Assembly: GCF_000023025.1 (NCBI RefSeq)
Contig: NC_012997.1
Span: forward strand, 4,461,125 to 4,525,124
Source of the DNA: Teredinibacter turnerae T7901
GTDB lineage: Bacteria; Pseudomonadota; Gammaproteobacteria; Pseudomonadales; Cellvibrionaceae
Length of the DNA: 64,000 nucleotides
Reading direction: 5' to 3'
Shown here in pieces: positions 45,988 to 54,441 of this stretch (position 1 is the stretch's first letter; every line of letters begins with the position of its first letter). The notes under the pieces were generated by a model. That model worked only from the letters and a program-made list of their open reading frames with translations, made no database searches and was not told the DNA's origin. The translations under genes were made by a program, and so were the position numbers.

Positions 45988-46452
45988 TTAATTTTTAAGT
46001 TGTTGAACAAAGCTATCCAGTTGTTCGAACACGGTTCCCCAGCCATCGAAAAAACCCATGTCCAGGTGCCGCTGACGGGCTTCCACACTATTGTGTAACA
46101 CCTGTGCGCTATAGGCGGTGCCCTCAGGGTGATCTTCCAGGGTTATAATTGCGGTCATAAATGGCGAGGCATTGGGTCGCCAACCACTACTTAGCGCATC
46201 CGAAAAAATAATTTTCTCGTTTTCCACTACCTGCAAAAAACAACCTTCGCTTGCAAACTCGGAACCGTCTTCCATACGCATCAAGGTTCCGAAACCGCCA
46301 CCCGTGTAAAATTCGTGTTTAATCGATTCGGTAACCACAGGTTTCGGAGCCCACCATTGCACCAGGTTCGCGGGGTCACGCCACGCTTGCCAGACAATGT
46401 CACGAGGCGCTTTAATTACCCGGCTAATTTCGATATCTAATTCTTTATCCAT
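45988..46452 (-). CDS. SRPBCC/AHSA1-family protein
   Basis: 154 aa with the START/AHSA1 opening ISRVIKAPRDIVWQAWRDPANLVQWWAPK and FDGWGTVFEQLDSFVQQL at the end. The fold binds hydrophobic ligands; no catalytic residues are implied. Its start overlaps the end of the ArsR gene by 8 bases, a pairing found very often in bacteria, where the ArsR protein is thought to control the SRPBCC gene. Substrate unknown. Confidence 0.9.
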   Translation of the reverse strand: MDKELDIEISRVIKAPRDIVWQAWRDPANLVQWWAPKPVVTESIKHEFYTGGGFGTLMRMEDGSEFASEGCFLQVVENEKIIFSDALSSGWRPNASPFMTAIITLEDHPEGTAYSAQVLHNSVEARQRHLDMGFFDGWGTVFEQLDSFVQQLKN

Positions 46453-46783
46453 CGCGATTTTTTCCTTTCATCAGTTGGTTTTCAACGAAATCGGCGAGAC
46501 GATCTGTGCGGGATTCCCACAGGTCGCGCTGCGCATCGAACCATTGCTCGGCTAACGCGAAATTCTCCTCGCGCAGGCGACAAGTACGCACACGGCCTTG
46601 CTTTTCAGATGTAATCAGCCCGCTGTTCTCAAGAATCGCGATATGTTTCATAAACGATGGCAATGCCATCGGAAAAGGTTCCGCCAATTCCTTAACAGAG
46701 GCAGGCCCGCCACCCAATCGAGCAATAACCGCACGCCTTGTGTTGTCACCCAGTGCGTGAAATACCGCATCTAATGTGTTCAT
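46445..46783 (-). CDS. ArsR-family transcriptional regulator
   Basis: 112 aa winged helix: MNTLDAVFHALGDNTRRAVIARL, recognition helix LAEPFPMALPSFMKHIAIL, and wing GLITSEKQGRVRTCRL. The metal-binding cysteines of ArsR/SmtB are absent, as in the SRPBCC-linked subfamily. It has a perfect inverted repeat upstream and overlaps the SRPBCC gene, so it likely represses both. The ATG at 46783 fits the standard N-terminus. Confidence 0.93.
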   Translation of the reverse strand: MNTLDAVFHALGDNTRRAVIARLGGGPASVKELAEPFPMALPSFMKHIAILENSGLITSEKQGRVRTCRLREENFALAEQWFDAQRDLWESRTDRLADFVENQLMKGKNRDG

Positions 46784-46809
46784 CGAGCAAATGCGCTAAG
46801 CGCCCCAAT

Positions 46810-46831
46810 TAGTTAGCCTTTTGGCTAACTA
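46810..46831. promoter_or_regulatory. Perfect operator-like inverted repeat upstream of the ArsR gene
   Basis: TAGTTAGCC-TTTT-GGCTAACTA, 9-base perfect arms, 27 bases before the arsR-type start. The size and position are classic for ArsR autoregulation. Confidence 0.8.
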
Positions 46832-47030
46832 TAGAAATACAACCCTAATAAGTCAACAACTGTTTTAACACAGGAAAATGTTTTAGAGCGGGAAAAGAAA
46901 AGCGATTGAATAAAATTACGGGGCAAGCTTTGGCAGACAATTGAAACTGCCCCCGGAAACATGTGCGGGTTCGGGCGCGAAGCCCGAAACTCGAGTACCA
47001 CAGACTGATTTAGCGATTAAAGCGAAACAA

Positions 47031-47945
47031 CTAACGTTGAGCCACACGGTCGTCTACTGCTTTATCATCTTTATTGGCGACCACCAGTTCAACCCGGCGG
47101 TTTTGCTGGCGACCGGCTGCCGTATCGTTAGAGGCGACCGGATACTCCTCACCATAACCTTTCGCACTTAAGCGGTCTTCGGCAAGCCCGTTGTCAACCA
47201 ACTGTTTGACAACCGCCTCGGCCCGGCGCTCGCTCAAATTCTTGTTGTAATCTGCAGCACCGGTACTATCGGTAAAACCTTCAACAAGAATTTCGCGGTC
47301 CGGATACTCCGCCAGTAAATCACTCACTTTTTCGAGCGTGCGCACTGCACCCGGCTTCACTTCGGATTCATCGGTCGCAAATAAAATATCACCCATGGTG
47401 ATAACCAGACCACGCTTGTCGAGTTTAGTCGTCACCGACTCCAACTTGCTTGCCATTTGCGACGCTTTTTCTTCCATCGAGTTTGCTCGCGCCACGGCCA
47501 TCTCCGCGCGTTGTTCTGCCGCTTCTGCACGAGACTTCATAAAGGCGGCTTCACGCTCTGCCTGCGTTAAGTCACGTTCGCGCGCCTGTAGCATCAGATC
47601 TTTGCGGCGAACATCCGCATCGTCAATATATTCCTGACTGCGGTTGTGTTTTGCCAGTTCAATAGCTGTATCCAGCTTGCGCTCTGCGAGGTACTGCTGA
47701 TGCTCCAGCTCGTAATCGTCTGCGCCATCATTCTCGAGCGTTTCCAAACGCGCAATGGATTTACCCGCTTCGTCAAACGCCACTGGCGCGTACTCTTCCA
47801 GATTTTGGCTGGATACCACAGAGTTATAACGGGTTTGCAGTTCGGTTAATTCATTACTAGGTTCATGGGTGGTTGCGCAACCGGCCAAAAGGATCATCGA
47901 TGCACTTGCTGTTGCCAATGTCATTTTCTTCATTGCGTATTTCAT
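47031..47945 (-). CDS. OmpA-family peptidoglycan-binding lipoprotein with DUF4398 region
   Basis: 304 aa. A lipoprotein signal with lipobox ILLAGC is followed by a helical DUF4398-like region and a coiled coil rich in Ala/Glu/Arg (~95-165). The C-terminal OmpA domain has ILVEGFTDSTGAADYNKNLSERRAEAV and GYGEEYPVASNDTAAGRQQNRRVEL. It should anchor the outer membrane to peptidoglycan. A CAGGAG ribosome site precedes the ATG. It is the second gene of a pair with another DUF4398 lipoprotein 19 bases upstream. Confidence 0.92.
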   Translation of the reverse strand: MKYAMKKMTLATASASMILLAGCATTHEPSNELTELQTRYNSVVSSQNLEEYAPVAFDEAGKSIARLETLENDGADDYELEHQQYLAERKLDTAIELAKHNRSQEYIDDADVRRKDLMLQARERDLTQAEREAAFMKSRAEAAEQRAEMAVARANSMEEKASQMASKLESVTTKLDKRGLVITMGDILFATDESEVKPGAVRTLEKVSDLLAEYPDREILVEGFTDSTGAADYNKNLSERRAEAVVKQLVDNGLAEDRLSAKGYGEEYPVASNDTAAGRQQNRRVELVVANKDDKAVDDRVAQR

Positions 47946-47964
47946 AATTCGTCTCCTGTCTCCG

Positions 47965-48321
47965 TTATAGTTCCTGCTCGAGCGTGTTTAAACTTTCCTG
48001 CAACTGCTCCTCAGCTTTGTTTGAACGCGTCGCATTGGTTTTGGCAATGGCGAATTGAGAATCGGCCATTGACTTCTCCAGGTCGTAGCGGGCTTTTGTA
48101 AATTTTTCGTCCGCCATTGCAATCCTTGCGTCTTTCAGGTGTTGTTTTGCGTCTGCTAGCGCTACCGGTGCCAGTTGATCTGCGCCCATTTCTTCAGCCG
48201 TTCGGATATCCGCCTGGGCTTCACTCATCAAGCTGTTGGGGGCTGTGCCCTGCGAGGTACAGCCCGCAACGGCTATAAGACAGCCGGCGAGAAAAAATAA
48301 AACTAACGTCCTCATATTCAT
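47965..48321 (-). CDS. DUF4398 lipoprotein
   Basis: 118 aa from the ATG at 48321, chosen because GGAGGA lies just upstream; an in-frame ATG four codons earlier would disrupt it. Signal MNMRTLVLFFLAG with lipobox VAGC, then an all-helical domain (ADIRTAEEMGADQLAPVALADAKQHL) that also occurs in the next gene's product. The two lipoproteins probably form a coiled-coil envelope complex. Function not established. Confidence 0.88.
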   Translation of the reverse strand: MNMRTLVLFFLAGCLIAVAGCTSQGTAPNSLMSEAQADIRTAEEMGADQLAPVALADAKQHLKDARIAMADEKFTKARYDLEKSMADSQFAIAKTNATRSNKAEEQLQESLNTLEQEL

Positions 48322-48430
48322 AACATCCTCCAATCGTTGTAAATGAGTTCACTCAATTGCGAGTGCTAACCTGATTACGCACAGACTATGCCAGCGCACT
48401 TTTTTAAAGAACCAGACAACTTGATTACCC

Positions 48431-48472
48431 ATTTTTTTCGAAATCTGGTTTCCACCGTATTTCGAAAAAAAT
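48431..48472. repeat. Perfect 14-base inverted repeat in the divergent promoter region
   Basis: ATTTTTTTCGAAAT at 48431-48444 and its exact complement at 48459-48472, spacer 14 bases. It lies between the divergent DUF4398 and DUF1206 genes. The polarity (T before, A after) argues against a terminator, leaving an operator or cruciform. Confidence 0.7.
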
Positions 48473-48624
48473 ACATACTCACATCGAAATAATATAAAAG
48501 GCTCGGTATTTGCAAATCTTTAATTACCATTAGCCTTTACAGCTGAATAACTACAGCTCTCAGGATTCAACGAGAGAACAATTTTTCAAAGCGACATTGC
48601 AAATATTGCGTATAGGAATAGACA

Positions 48625-49404
48625 ATGCATTACACCGAGACAAAGGAAAACTTTAAAGTTTGGGCGCGAACAGGCTACGCATCGCGCGGCCTTATTTACG
48701 TTATTGTCGGAACGCTTGCGGTATTTGCTGCCGTGGGTAGCGGTGGTGAAGTTACCGATAGTAAAGGCGCTCTACAAAAAATCATGGAGCAGCCGTTTGG
48801 CTATTTTCTTATTATTTTGCTGAGTATTGGTTTATGCGGTTATTCCGTATGGCGATTTCTTCAAGCAGTGAAAGATACAGACGATCACGGCACCAACGCG
48901 AAAGGTCTCGCCATACGTGGCGGCCTGCTGGTGAGTTGCCTGGTGCATTTGTTTCTCGCCTACTGGGCGATCTCCGCCGTTTTTGGCTCGCAGAAAAACT
49001 CTGGCGGCGTAGAACAAAGCGGTTGGCTGGACTCGACCATCGGCCAAATTGGGCTGGCAATTGTTGGCGCATGTGTTTTTGGTGCCGGGATAGCACACCT
49101 TATCAAAGGCTGGACCGCAAAATTTGAGCGCTATATGGATATACCCGATACCCGTGCATTAGCAAAAACTCTCTGTCAGTTCGGATTAATCGCACGCGGT
49201 GTGGTGTGGTGCATTCTTGGCTCGCTCCTGCTTCATTCAGCACTTATCGCTCACCAAGGCGAGATTTCCGGCATGGCGGACGCGCTGCACACTATTCAGG
49301 AAAGCGACTACGGCACAGGACTGTTCTCAGTTATCGCCTTCGGACTGGTCGCATTCGGTATTTATGGCTTTCTCGAGGCAGGGTACCGCCGCATTAATGC
49401 GTAG
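48625..49404 (+). CDS. DUF1206 membrane protein
   Basis: 259 aa with six TMs in three repeated pairs, each opening with an Arg-Gly motif: ARTGYASRGLIYVIVGTLA (~13-31), LAIRGGLLVSCLVHLFLAYW (~93-112), and QFGLIARGVVWCILGSLLL (~188-206). This internal triplication is the DUF1206 hallmark. Its function is unknown. It is divergent from the DUF4398 pair and followed by a DedA-like gene on the same strand. Confidence 0.9.
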   Translation: MHYTETKENFKVWARTGYASRGLIYVIVGTLAVFAAVGSGGEVTDSKGALQKIMEQPFGYFLIILLSIGLCGYSVWRFLQAVKDTDDHGTNAKGLAIRGGLLVSCLVHLFLAYWAISAVFGSQKNSGGVEQSGWLDSTIGQIGLAIVGACVFGAGIAHLIKGWTAKFERYMDIPDTRALAKTLCQFGLIARGVVWCILGSLLLHSALIAHQGEISGMADALHTIQESDYGTGLFSVIAFGLVAFGIYGFLEAGYRRINA

Positions 49405-49480
49405 ACCGCACATCAATCTGCGCTTTAACCATCCAAGCGCGGATAATTAATTACAACCTGCAAAGAAAGGAACTCACACC

Positions 49481-50083
49481 TTGGAATTTAAATCCCAAAG
49501 CGCAAAAAAATGGTTCGACAAGATCGCTCAGTCAAAACACGCTCTTTGGCTGTTGTTCGCATTGTCGTTTCTCGAAACCATTATTATCCCGATTCCAATC
49601 GAGCTTATTCTGATTCCCTTGATGGCGGCAAATCGCGACCGAATATGGCGACTGGCAACTGTGACAACGGCTGGGTGCCTGGTTGCCTCCATCGTGGGTT
49701 ACGCCGTCGGTATGGCAGTGTACGAATCTGTCGGTAAGTGGTTTATCGACGCCATGGGCTACCAATCGGCCTACGAATCCTATAAAGCATTTTTCGACAG
49801 CCATGGCTTTTGGGCGGTATTGGCCGTGGGCATATTACCTATACCTTTTCAGGTAGCAATGATTACCGCAGGTGCTGCCGGCTACTCAATTACACTCTTC
49901 GTTCTGGCTGCAGTAATCGCACGCGGCTTGCGCTATTACGGGCTTGCATTCCTGGTAAAACGCTTCGGAGAAAAAGCGCAGTCTCTGTGGCAAAAACATG
50001 CAATTGCCGTCAGCCTCGGTGCTGGCGCACTACTGGCAGCAATGTATTTTGGACTCAAGTGGGTTAGCCAAAGCATTATGTGA
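49481..50083 (+). CDS. DedA/YqaA-family membrane protein
   Basis: 200 aa with the SNARE-associated (DedA-like) features LSFLETIIIPIPIELILIPL, GYAVGMAVYE, and FWAVLAVGILPIPFQVAMITAGAAGYS, plus an Arg-rich turn (ARGLRYYG). DedA proteins flip undecaprenyl phosphate or phospholipids and support envelope homeostasis. It starts with TTG at 49481, preceded by AAAGGAA; no ATG lies near the expected N-terminus. It follows DUF1206 after 76 bases, probably in one operon. Confidence 0.85.
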   Translation: MEFKSQSAKKWFDKIAQSKHALWLLFALSFLETIIIPIPIELILIPLMAANRDRIWRLATVTTAGCLVASIVGYAVGMAVYESVGKWFIDAMGYQSAYESYKAFFDSHGFWAVLAVGILPIPFQVAMITAGAAGYSITLFVLAAVIARGLRYYGLAFLVKRFGEKAQSLWQKHAIAVSLGAGALLAAMYFGLKWVSQSIM

Positions 50084-50702
50084 GTTAGTTTAAAGACATG
50101 GCGCGGATTGGGTAATACAACCTATGCTACTAAACTGGCAACGAAAATTGTGGTATAAAAGTCGGCGCGAAGATTCAGCGCCGTTGCCAGAGGGGCAGTG
50201 TAGGCCCACGAAGTATTAAAACACGCGCGCATTTCGATAGTATTTAACGGGCACACGGTTAAGTGGAGAGCATCATCCATTTAATCTCCGGATTAATGGC
50301 GTTGCAAAATGCACAATTCTATAACGCTCATTATCGTTGCCACCTCAGTTATAGATATCCACACTGTTCGACGATAACTTTACCTATGTGACCTGTGTGA
50401 CCTGTGTGCGTTGGCGGTGCAATCGTTAGCTGCTAATACAGTCAGCCATCCTCTGGCTTAGCGCAGCCGCTACTCTGCTATTCCAATTGTTCCCGTTGTG
50501 AGTTTTTACGAGCACTGAAGTAATGGCTCGGCTTTAACCTGAAAATATTCTGCGCGTCAAATGCAAAACAGTATTTATGAGAAGGATTGGCTGTGGCAAA
50601 TGGAAAGTTTTTGGTCGTGGTTCAAGTTAAATATAGAGTTAGCAAATAGCAATAAAGCGACGATAAACGAACAGTAATCACCAATCGCCGCGATTTTCCC
50701 AA
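50084..50702. other. 619-base gap between the DedA-like gene and the convergent DUF2959 gene
   Basis: No gene seen. It holds a small GC hairpin, CGGCGC/GCGCCG, at 50163-50183, which may end the DedA-like transcript. A 9-base tandem repeat lies at 50382-50408 (ACCTATGTG, ACCTGTGTG, ACCTGTGTG). Confidence 0.5.
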
Positions 50703-51344
50703 CTAGCGTTTCATCTCGGCAACAAACGCGTCTGCCTGTGCGATAGCCTCTTGCATGGCGTTTAACAGACGATCCACATCTGCATCAATTTTTGGCACTT
50801 CGGTTTTTAATGATTGAATTGCCTGGGCGTTGAGGTTGTGTTTTAAAAATAATACCTGATCCAGCATCAAGGCGAGCACCGGCTCCATTCGCGATTCTGT
50901 TTGATGCATTGCCGCTATCAGTTCTTCATAACGCACCTGCGTTTGTTTTAAACGCAATTCACTTTTCTTGCGCAATGAATCACTACTGTATTCACCCAGT
51001 TCTTTCCGCCACTCACGAAACATGGCGTTAGCCACGCTCTCTATCGCGTCTATGCGCTCACTGATGTCCTCAGCAACTTCACGGGAATCTTCGTATTCGT
51101 CATTTAGTGTGTTGTACACTTTTTCCAGCTTGCCGCCATCAAATTCGTGTACCGATTTGAATGCTTCCAGTGCGCTGGTAAACTGATCTTCACCGTCGTC
51201 CTGCGCTCTGCGCGCATCTTGCACCCTGTCTACCATAATATCTCGTTTGTAAACACCGAACTTTTCCATGGTGCCATAGTAAGCGCTGGAACAGGCGCTC
51301 AAAGCGCCGACAAAGCAGAAAGCTTGCAGAGTTTTGTTTTTCAT
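50703..51344 (-). CDS. DUF2959 lipoprotein
   Basis: 213 aa. Lipoprotein signal with lipobox VGALSAC, then a mostly coiled-coil helical protein (SSAYYGTMEKFGVYKRDIMVDRV at the mature N-terminus is the DUF2959 signature). It is periplasmic, membrane-anchored and of unknown function. It is transcribed alone on the minus strand, divergent from the YqaE-PLD genes. Confidence 0.88.
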   Translation of the reverse strand: MKNKTLQAFCFVGALSACSSAYYGTMEKFGVYKRDIMVDRVQDARRAQDDGEDQFTSALEAFKSVHEFDGGKLEKVYNTLNDEYEDSREVAEDISERIDAIESVANAMFREWRKELGEYSSDSLRKKSELRLKQTQVRYEELIAAMHQTESRMEPVLALMLDQVLFLKHNLNAQAIQSLKTEVPKIDADVDRLLNAMQEAIAQADAFVAEMKR

Positions 51345-51664
51345 TGGTTATCCATCCCGAAGGTCCTCACCGCGCGATACAGAGCGCTTTTGCTATACGT
51401 AGCAACTACCGTGCTAGGATGAATTTTTTGGTGAACTGCCCGTTTTTTCTGGGTTATAGGCTGCCTATCCCCGCAAGAGGGCAGCATTCAACTGTAAGTT
51501 TTCCATCGAACGTGTAAAAAAGGGGGTAAACCCGCAGCCTATTTCATTGCAGCCTGCTTAGCCAATAGCATCTCAAGCGCCGCAGTACGAGGGCTTCCGC
51601 GATTTGGCACGGTTCCCGCTTTAGCCCTCGTGAAGATGGTAAATTTCAACAGAGGATAACAATC

Positions 51665-51823
51665 ATGGACCTTATTCGCGTTTTGCTCTCTATTTTACTT
51701 CCCCCAGTCGGTGTGTTTTTGCAGGTGGGTTTCGGTCTGCAGTTCTGGATTAACATTTTGCTGACAATTTTGGGTTATATCCCCGGCATAGTTCACGCAA
51801 TCTGGATCATCGCCCGACGTTAA
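51665..51823 (+). CDS. YqaE/Pmp3-family membrane peptide (UPF0057)
   Basis: 52-aa protein, too short for most gene-length cut-offs. Two TM helices: ILLPPVGVFLQVG, then WINILLTILGYIPGIVHAIWII, the Pmp3 signature with its conserved Pro-Pro and Tyr-Ile-Pro-Gly. AGAGGA stands upstream of the ATG. Pmp3 proteins modulate membrane potential and salt stress. The PLD gene follows after 19 bases. Confidence 0.92.
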   Translation: MDLIRVLLSILLPPVGVFLQVGFGLQFWINILLTILGYIPGIVHAIWIIARR

Positions 51824-51842
51824 TCAGGCCAAGCATTTCAGC

Positions 51843-53138
51843 ATGAAACCTAAAAAACACAGGGAGTCGACCATCGAATTTGAGTCGGGCAATAAAGTTG
51901 TACTGCTCAACAATGGCGACGAGTTTGTACCGGATCTGGTCGAGGAAATTACGCGGGCGTCAAAGGAAGTCCTCATCGAAACCTACGAGTTTGCCGAAGA
52001 CGATGTAGGAAAAAGCGTTTTCGAGGCCTGTAAAAAGGCGGTAGCAAATGGCGCAGAAGTAAAACTCACCATTGATGCCTATGGAAGCAGTGATTTTTGT
52101 AGCGAGAATTTTATATTTGAATTCGTCAAAGCTGGAATAAAAATTTATCTCTATGAACCCAAGCACCGTTTACCATTTAATGCTCAAGCATACGGACGTC
52201 TGCATCGCAAACTTGCGGTCATTGACAATAAAATTGCCTATGTAGGCGGTGTTAATCTCACAGAGAAATACACTTTGCAGTTTGGCGAAGCCGGAATGCG
52301 CGATTTCATGCTCCGTATTGAGGGGCCTGCGACCGATCAAGTACGCACGCATTGCCTTGAGAATATTCCCGATGACGAATCCTACAAGGATGAAGCGACG
52401 TTAAAGCCTGCGACGGCTCGAGGAGATGCCAAGCTCGCACTCACCTGTCGAGACAATCATGTGGGAAGACGGCGTGCTATTGAAACCTGCTACCTTGACG
52501 CGATAAACGAAGCCAAACAGAGTATCACGCTCGCTTGTGCCTACTTCTTCCCGGGGCTGCGTCTTCGCCACGCATTGCGCAAAGCGGCAGATCGGGGTGT
52601 GAAAGTCCGCTTAATTTTCCAGAAAAAGCCGGATCTCCCGCTGGTACTCACTGCAGCCAGGTCACACTACGGCCATTTTCTCCATCATGGAATCGAGATT
52701 TACGAGTACAAAACCCGCCCTCTCCACGCCAAGGTTGCTGCCATCGACGATAACTGGTGCACCATAGGCTCCAGCAACCTCGACCCATGGAGTCTTACGC
52801 TTAATCTGGAGGCCAATATACTGGTCAAGGACAGTACATTAACCCGTGAGCTGTGTGGGGAGCTGGAAACCCTAATCGACGAAAGCGAAGCAATTAACAA
52901 GGCGGACTACGGCCGCTGGGTCTCACTGAAGAGTATCGGCTATCGGGTATCCTGGTGGTTTTTCCGGCTCTTGCTTAAATTCGCCGTGCTTATTAAAGTG
53001 GGCAATCCGCTAGTGCGTCGCTTGTACCGCGATGGGGATGCCATAGACAACACCGCAAAGCGGTTGGACGGCAACAAACAAACGGTGGAGCACGAACGGA
53101 TAGACACTCGTAATAGCGAACGGGCGAAGTGCACGTAA
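51843..53138 (+). CDS. Phospholipase D-superfamily enzyme, cardiolipin synthase B-like
   Basis: 431 aa with both HKD motifs: HRKLAVIDNKIAYVGG (first) and HAKVAAIDDNWCTIGSSNLDPWS (second). The N-terminal region has NKVVLLNNGDEFVPDLVEEI, as in ClsB/YbhO. There is no N-terminal TM pair, unlike ClsA; a hydrophobic patch occurs near residue 370. ClsB-type enzymes make cardiolipin from phosphatidylglycerol and can act on phosphatidylglycerol exchange. It is co-directional with YqaE and DUF4112 genes. Confidence 0.88.
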   Translation: MKPKKHRESTIEFESGNKVVLLNNGDEFVPDLVEEITRASKEVLIETYEFAEDDVGKSVFEACKKAVANGAEVKLTIDAYGSSDFCSENFIFEFVKAGIKIYLYEPKHRLPFNAQAYGRLHRKLAVIDNKIAYVGGVNLTEKYTLQFGEAGMRDFMLRIEGPATDQVRTHCLENIPDDESYKDEATLKPATARGDAKLALTCRDNHVGRRRAIETCYLDAINEAKQSITLACAYFFPGLRLRHALRKAADRGVKVRLIFQKKPDLPLVLTAARSHYGHFLHHGIEIYEYKTRPLHAKVAAIDDNWCTIGSSNLDPWSLTLNLEANILVKDSTLTRELCGELETLIDESEAINKADYGRWVSLKSIGYRVSWWFFRLLLKFAVLIKVGNPLVRRLYRDGDAIDNTAKRLDGNKQTVEHERIDTRNSERAKCT

Positions 53139-53177
53139 AGTAAACGCTATGCGCCGGCTTGCCCGCAGGGACACACC

Positions 53178-53519
53178 ATGATCAAAGACAGTAAATCGGC
53201 ACAAAACCTCGCGTGGTTGCTGGATAAAAGCATTCCGCTACCCGGTGGTTTTAGAATCGGCCTCGATGGCGTTATCGGCTTGATTCCTGGCGTCGGCGAT
53301 TTTGCTACCGGCGCCATATCGCTGTGGATCATCGCTCAAGCAAAGCAACTGGGCGTACCGAAGACTGTGCTTGCTCGCATGATATTCAACACTTTTCTCG
53401 ATTTTACCCTCGGTTCCATTCCGTTAATTGGCGACCTGTTTGACTTTGCATTTAAAGCCAATATGCGCAATTTGGACCTGCTGCAAAAACATCTCGACAA
53501 ACACGAACTCGGCGTATAG
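53178..53519 (+). CDS. DUF4112 membrane protein
   Basis: 113 aa with the DUF4112 pattern LAWLLDKSIPLPGGFRIGLDGVIGLIPGVGD and the later repeat FTLGSIPLIGDLFDFAFKANMRNL. Two hydrophobic segments are visible. The Pro-Gly-x-Gly-Asp turns are the family's diagnostic. AGGGACA precedes the ATG. It follows the PLD gene after 39 bases. Function unknown. Confidence 0.9.
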   Translation: MIKDSKSAQNLAWLLDKSIPLPGGFRIGLDGVIGLIPGVGDFATGAISLWIIAQAKQLGVPKTVLARMIFNTFLDFTLGSIPLIGDLFDFAFKANMRNLDLLQKHLDKHELGV

Positions 53520-53578
53520 CCCGGGTAACGATATAGCGCCTACCCGAACTATGTATGTGCGAGAGCCACCGCACAGGT

Positions 53579-53938
53579 TCACGACCGAATTGGCGTGACC
53601 GCGCGCAACGGCGAGTTTTGTCGTTTTTGATAGCGTTCCAGTTCGCTCGCGCCATCAATCGGCGCAATAGACACCAGATGTTCAACCTTTAAATAAAGGT
53701 CACCACGAAACGCTTCAAGTTTACCCTTACCATATTGATACAGCTTTTCCTCTTCGCTGTTTCCAGAATCATCGTAAACCGTGGAAATCCAATACACCTT
53801 ATTTAATTGGAAATACCCGTCACGTTGTTCATTGGATGTGATTTTTTCGAAGTCACGTTGCCACATAAGGCCTTTGAACGACCACACATCGTCGTTGCCT
53901 TTGGTGGTTTCAATTTTTACCCAAATAGTTTCGCTCAT
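53579..53938 (-). CDS. Hypothetical soluble protein, 119 aa
   Basis: A beta-rich soluble protein (IWVKIETTKGNDDVWSFKG, then YFQLNKVYWISTVYDDSG) with no signal or TM. It ends in a basic stretch. The ribosome site is weak. It lies downstream of the putative promoter and hairpin region at 54.0-54.25 kb in the same direction, so its expression may depend on read-through of the terminator at 54004-54042. No family recognised. Confidence 0.6.
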   Translation of the reverse strand: MSETIWVKIETTKGNDDVWSFKGLMWQRDFEKITSNEQRDGYFQLNKVYWISTVYDDSGNSEEEKLYQYGKGKLEAFRGDLYLKVEHLVSIAPIDGASELERYQKRQNSPLRAVTPIRS

Positions 53939-54003
53939 AACGCTCTGCCAGTTCTGCCGTAATCGGCGTATTTTTATCGGGCAATTTCACCTTTTTGGTG
54001 ACG

Positions 54004-54042
54004 AAAAAAAACCCGAGGGAGTTTCGCCCCTCGGGTTTTTTA
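54004..54042. terminator. Strong bidirectional rho-independent terminator
   Basis: ACCCGAGGG pairs perfectly with CCCTCGGGT around an 8-base loop, flanked by an A-run on one side and a T-run on the other. On the minus strand it ends the putative RNA from 54214. Confidence 0.9.
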
Positions 54043-54214
54043 ATTAAATGATTAACTAAAAATCTGAAAGGCGACGTGCCTACCAGATTTTTGCACTAGC
54101 AGACACCAGATAAACGCACAGCCCCAGGCTGAAGTCGATCAAGACTCCAGGGAACAGCGCAAACAGTATTGTTGTGTTTTATGCCAGGCAAGGTAGTTAC
54201 CTCCAGTTAAAGTT
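54004..54214 (-). ncRNA. Putative ~210-nt structured RNA or attenuated leader
   Basis: A consensus promoter, a region without coding signs and a strong terminator define a transcript unit of about 210 nt. Inside it, AAAAATCTG / CAGATTTTT with an inner AGGC/GCCT forms a first hairpin, and CTGGAGTC / GACTTCAG a second. Either this is a free small RNA, or it is the leader of the 119-aa gene, whose start lies 65 bases past the terminator; the latter would make it an attenuator or riboswitch. It does not match 5S, 6S, tmRNA or SRP RNA as far as I can tell. Confidence 0.55.
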
Positions 54215-54220
54215 GGGCGA

Positions 54221-54248
54221 ATTATAAGCGCCTGAATATGAAAAGCAA
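54221..54248 (-). promoter_or_regulatory. Sigma-70 promoter of the putative RNA
   Basis: On the minus strand TTGCTT (54248-54243), 16 bases, then TATAAT (54226-54221). The -10 is perfect and the -35 matches four of six. Confidence 0.7.
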
Positions 54249-54264
54249 GTTACAAAAGTCATAA

Positions 54265-54298
54265 AGGAACCTCTTGGTTAACCTAACCAGCGGTTCCT
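54265..54298. repeat. Composite palindrome just before repeat copy C
   Basis: AGGAACC-TCT-TGGTTA-ACC-TAACCA-GC-GGTTCCT: two nested perfect stems. It lies upstream of the -35 box of the putative RNA promoter, a position suitable for a regulator. Confidence 0.6.
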
Positions 54299-54436
54299 AT
54301 TACCCCGGCGATCAAACAGATGGTCCTATCTATTTGATCGCGCGCCCTTGAAGTACAGGCGTAAATGTGTGAATTTTCTAGTACTTCAAGGGCTTACATT
54401 GCCCTTCGGGCAATGGCGGTTCGTGCCTGTACCGCC
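54296..54436 (+). repeat. Dispersed multi-hairpin repeat, copy C (most complete)
   Basis: Four consecutive hairpins. 1: GCGATCAAACAGAT / ATCTATTTGATCGC. 2: CCCTTGAAGTAC / GTACTTCAAGGG, perfect, enclosing the conserved AAATGTGTGAATTTT. 3: ATTGCCC / GGGCAAT. 4: GGCGGT / ACCGCC. Aligns to copy A over 82 bases without gaps. Confidence 0.85.
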
Positions 54437-54441
54437 TAAAT

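Noticed and set aside
54004-54214. 5S, 6S or tmRNA identity for the putative RNA
   Set aside because: A TTGCCTGGCA stretch recalls the start of 5S rRNA, but the 5S core is absent; no tag sequence or tRNA-like ends for tmRNA; the 6S closing stem is not convincing.
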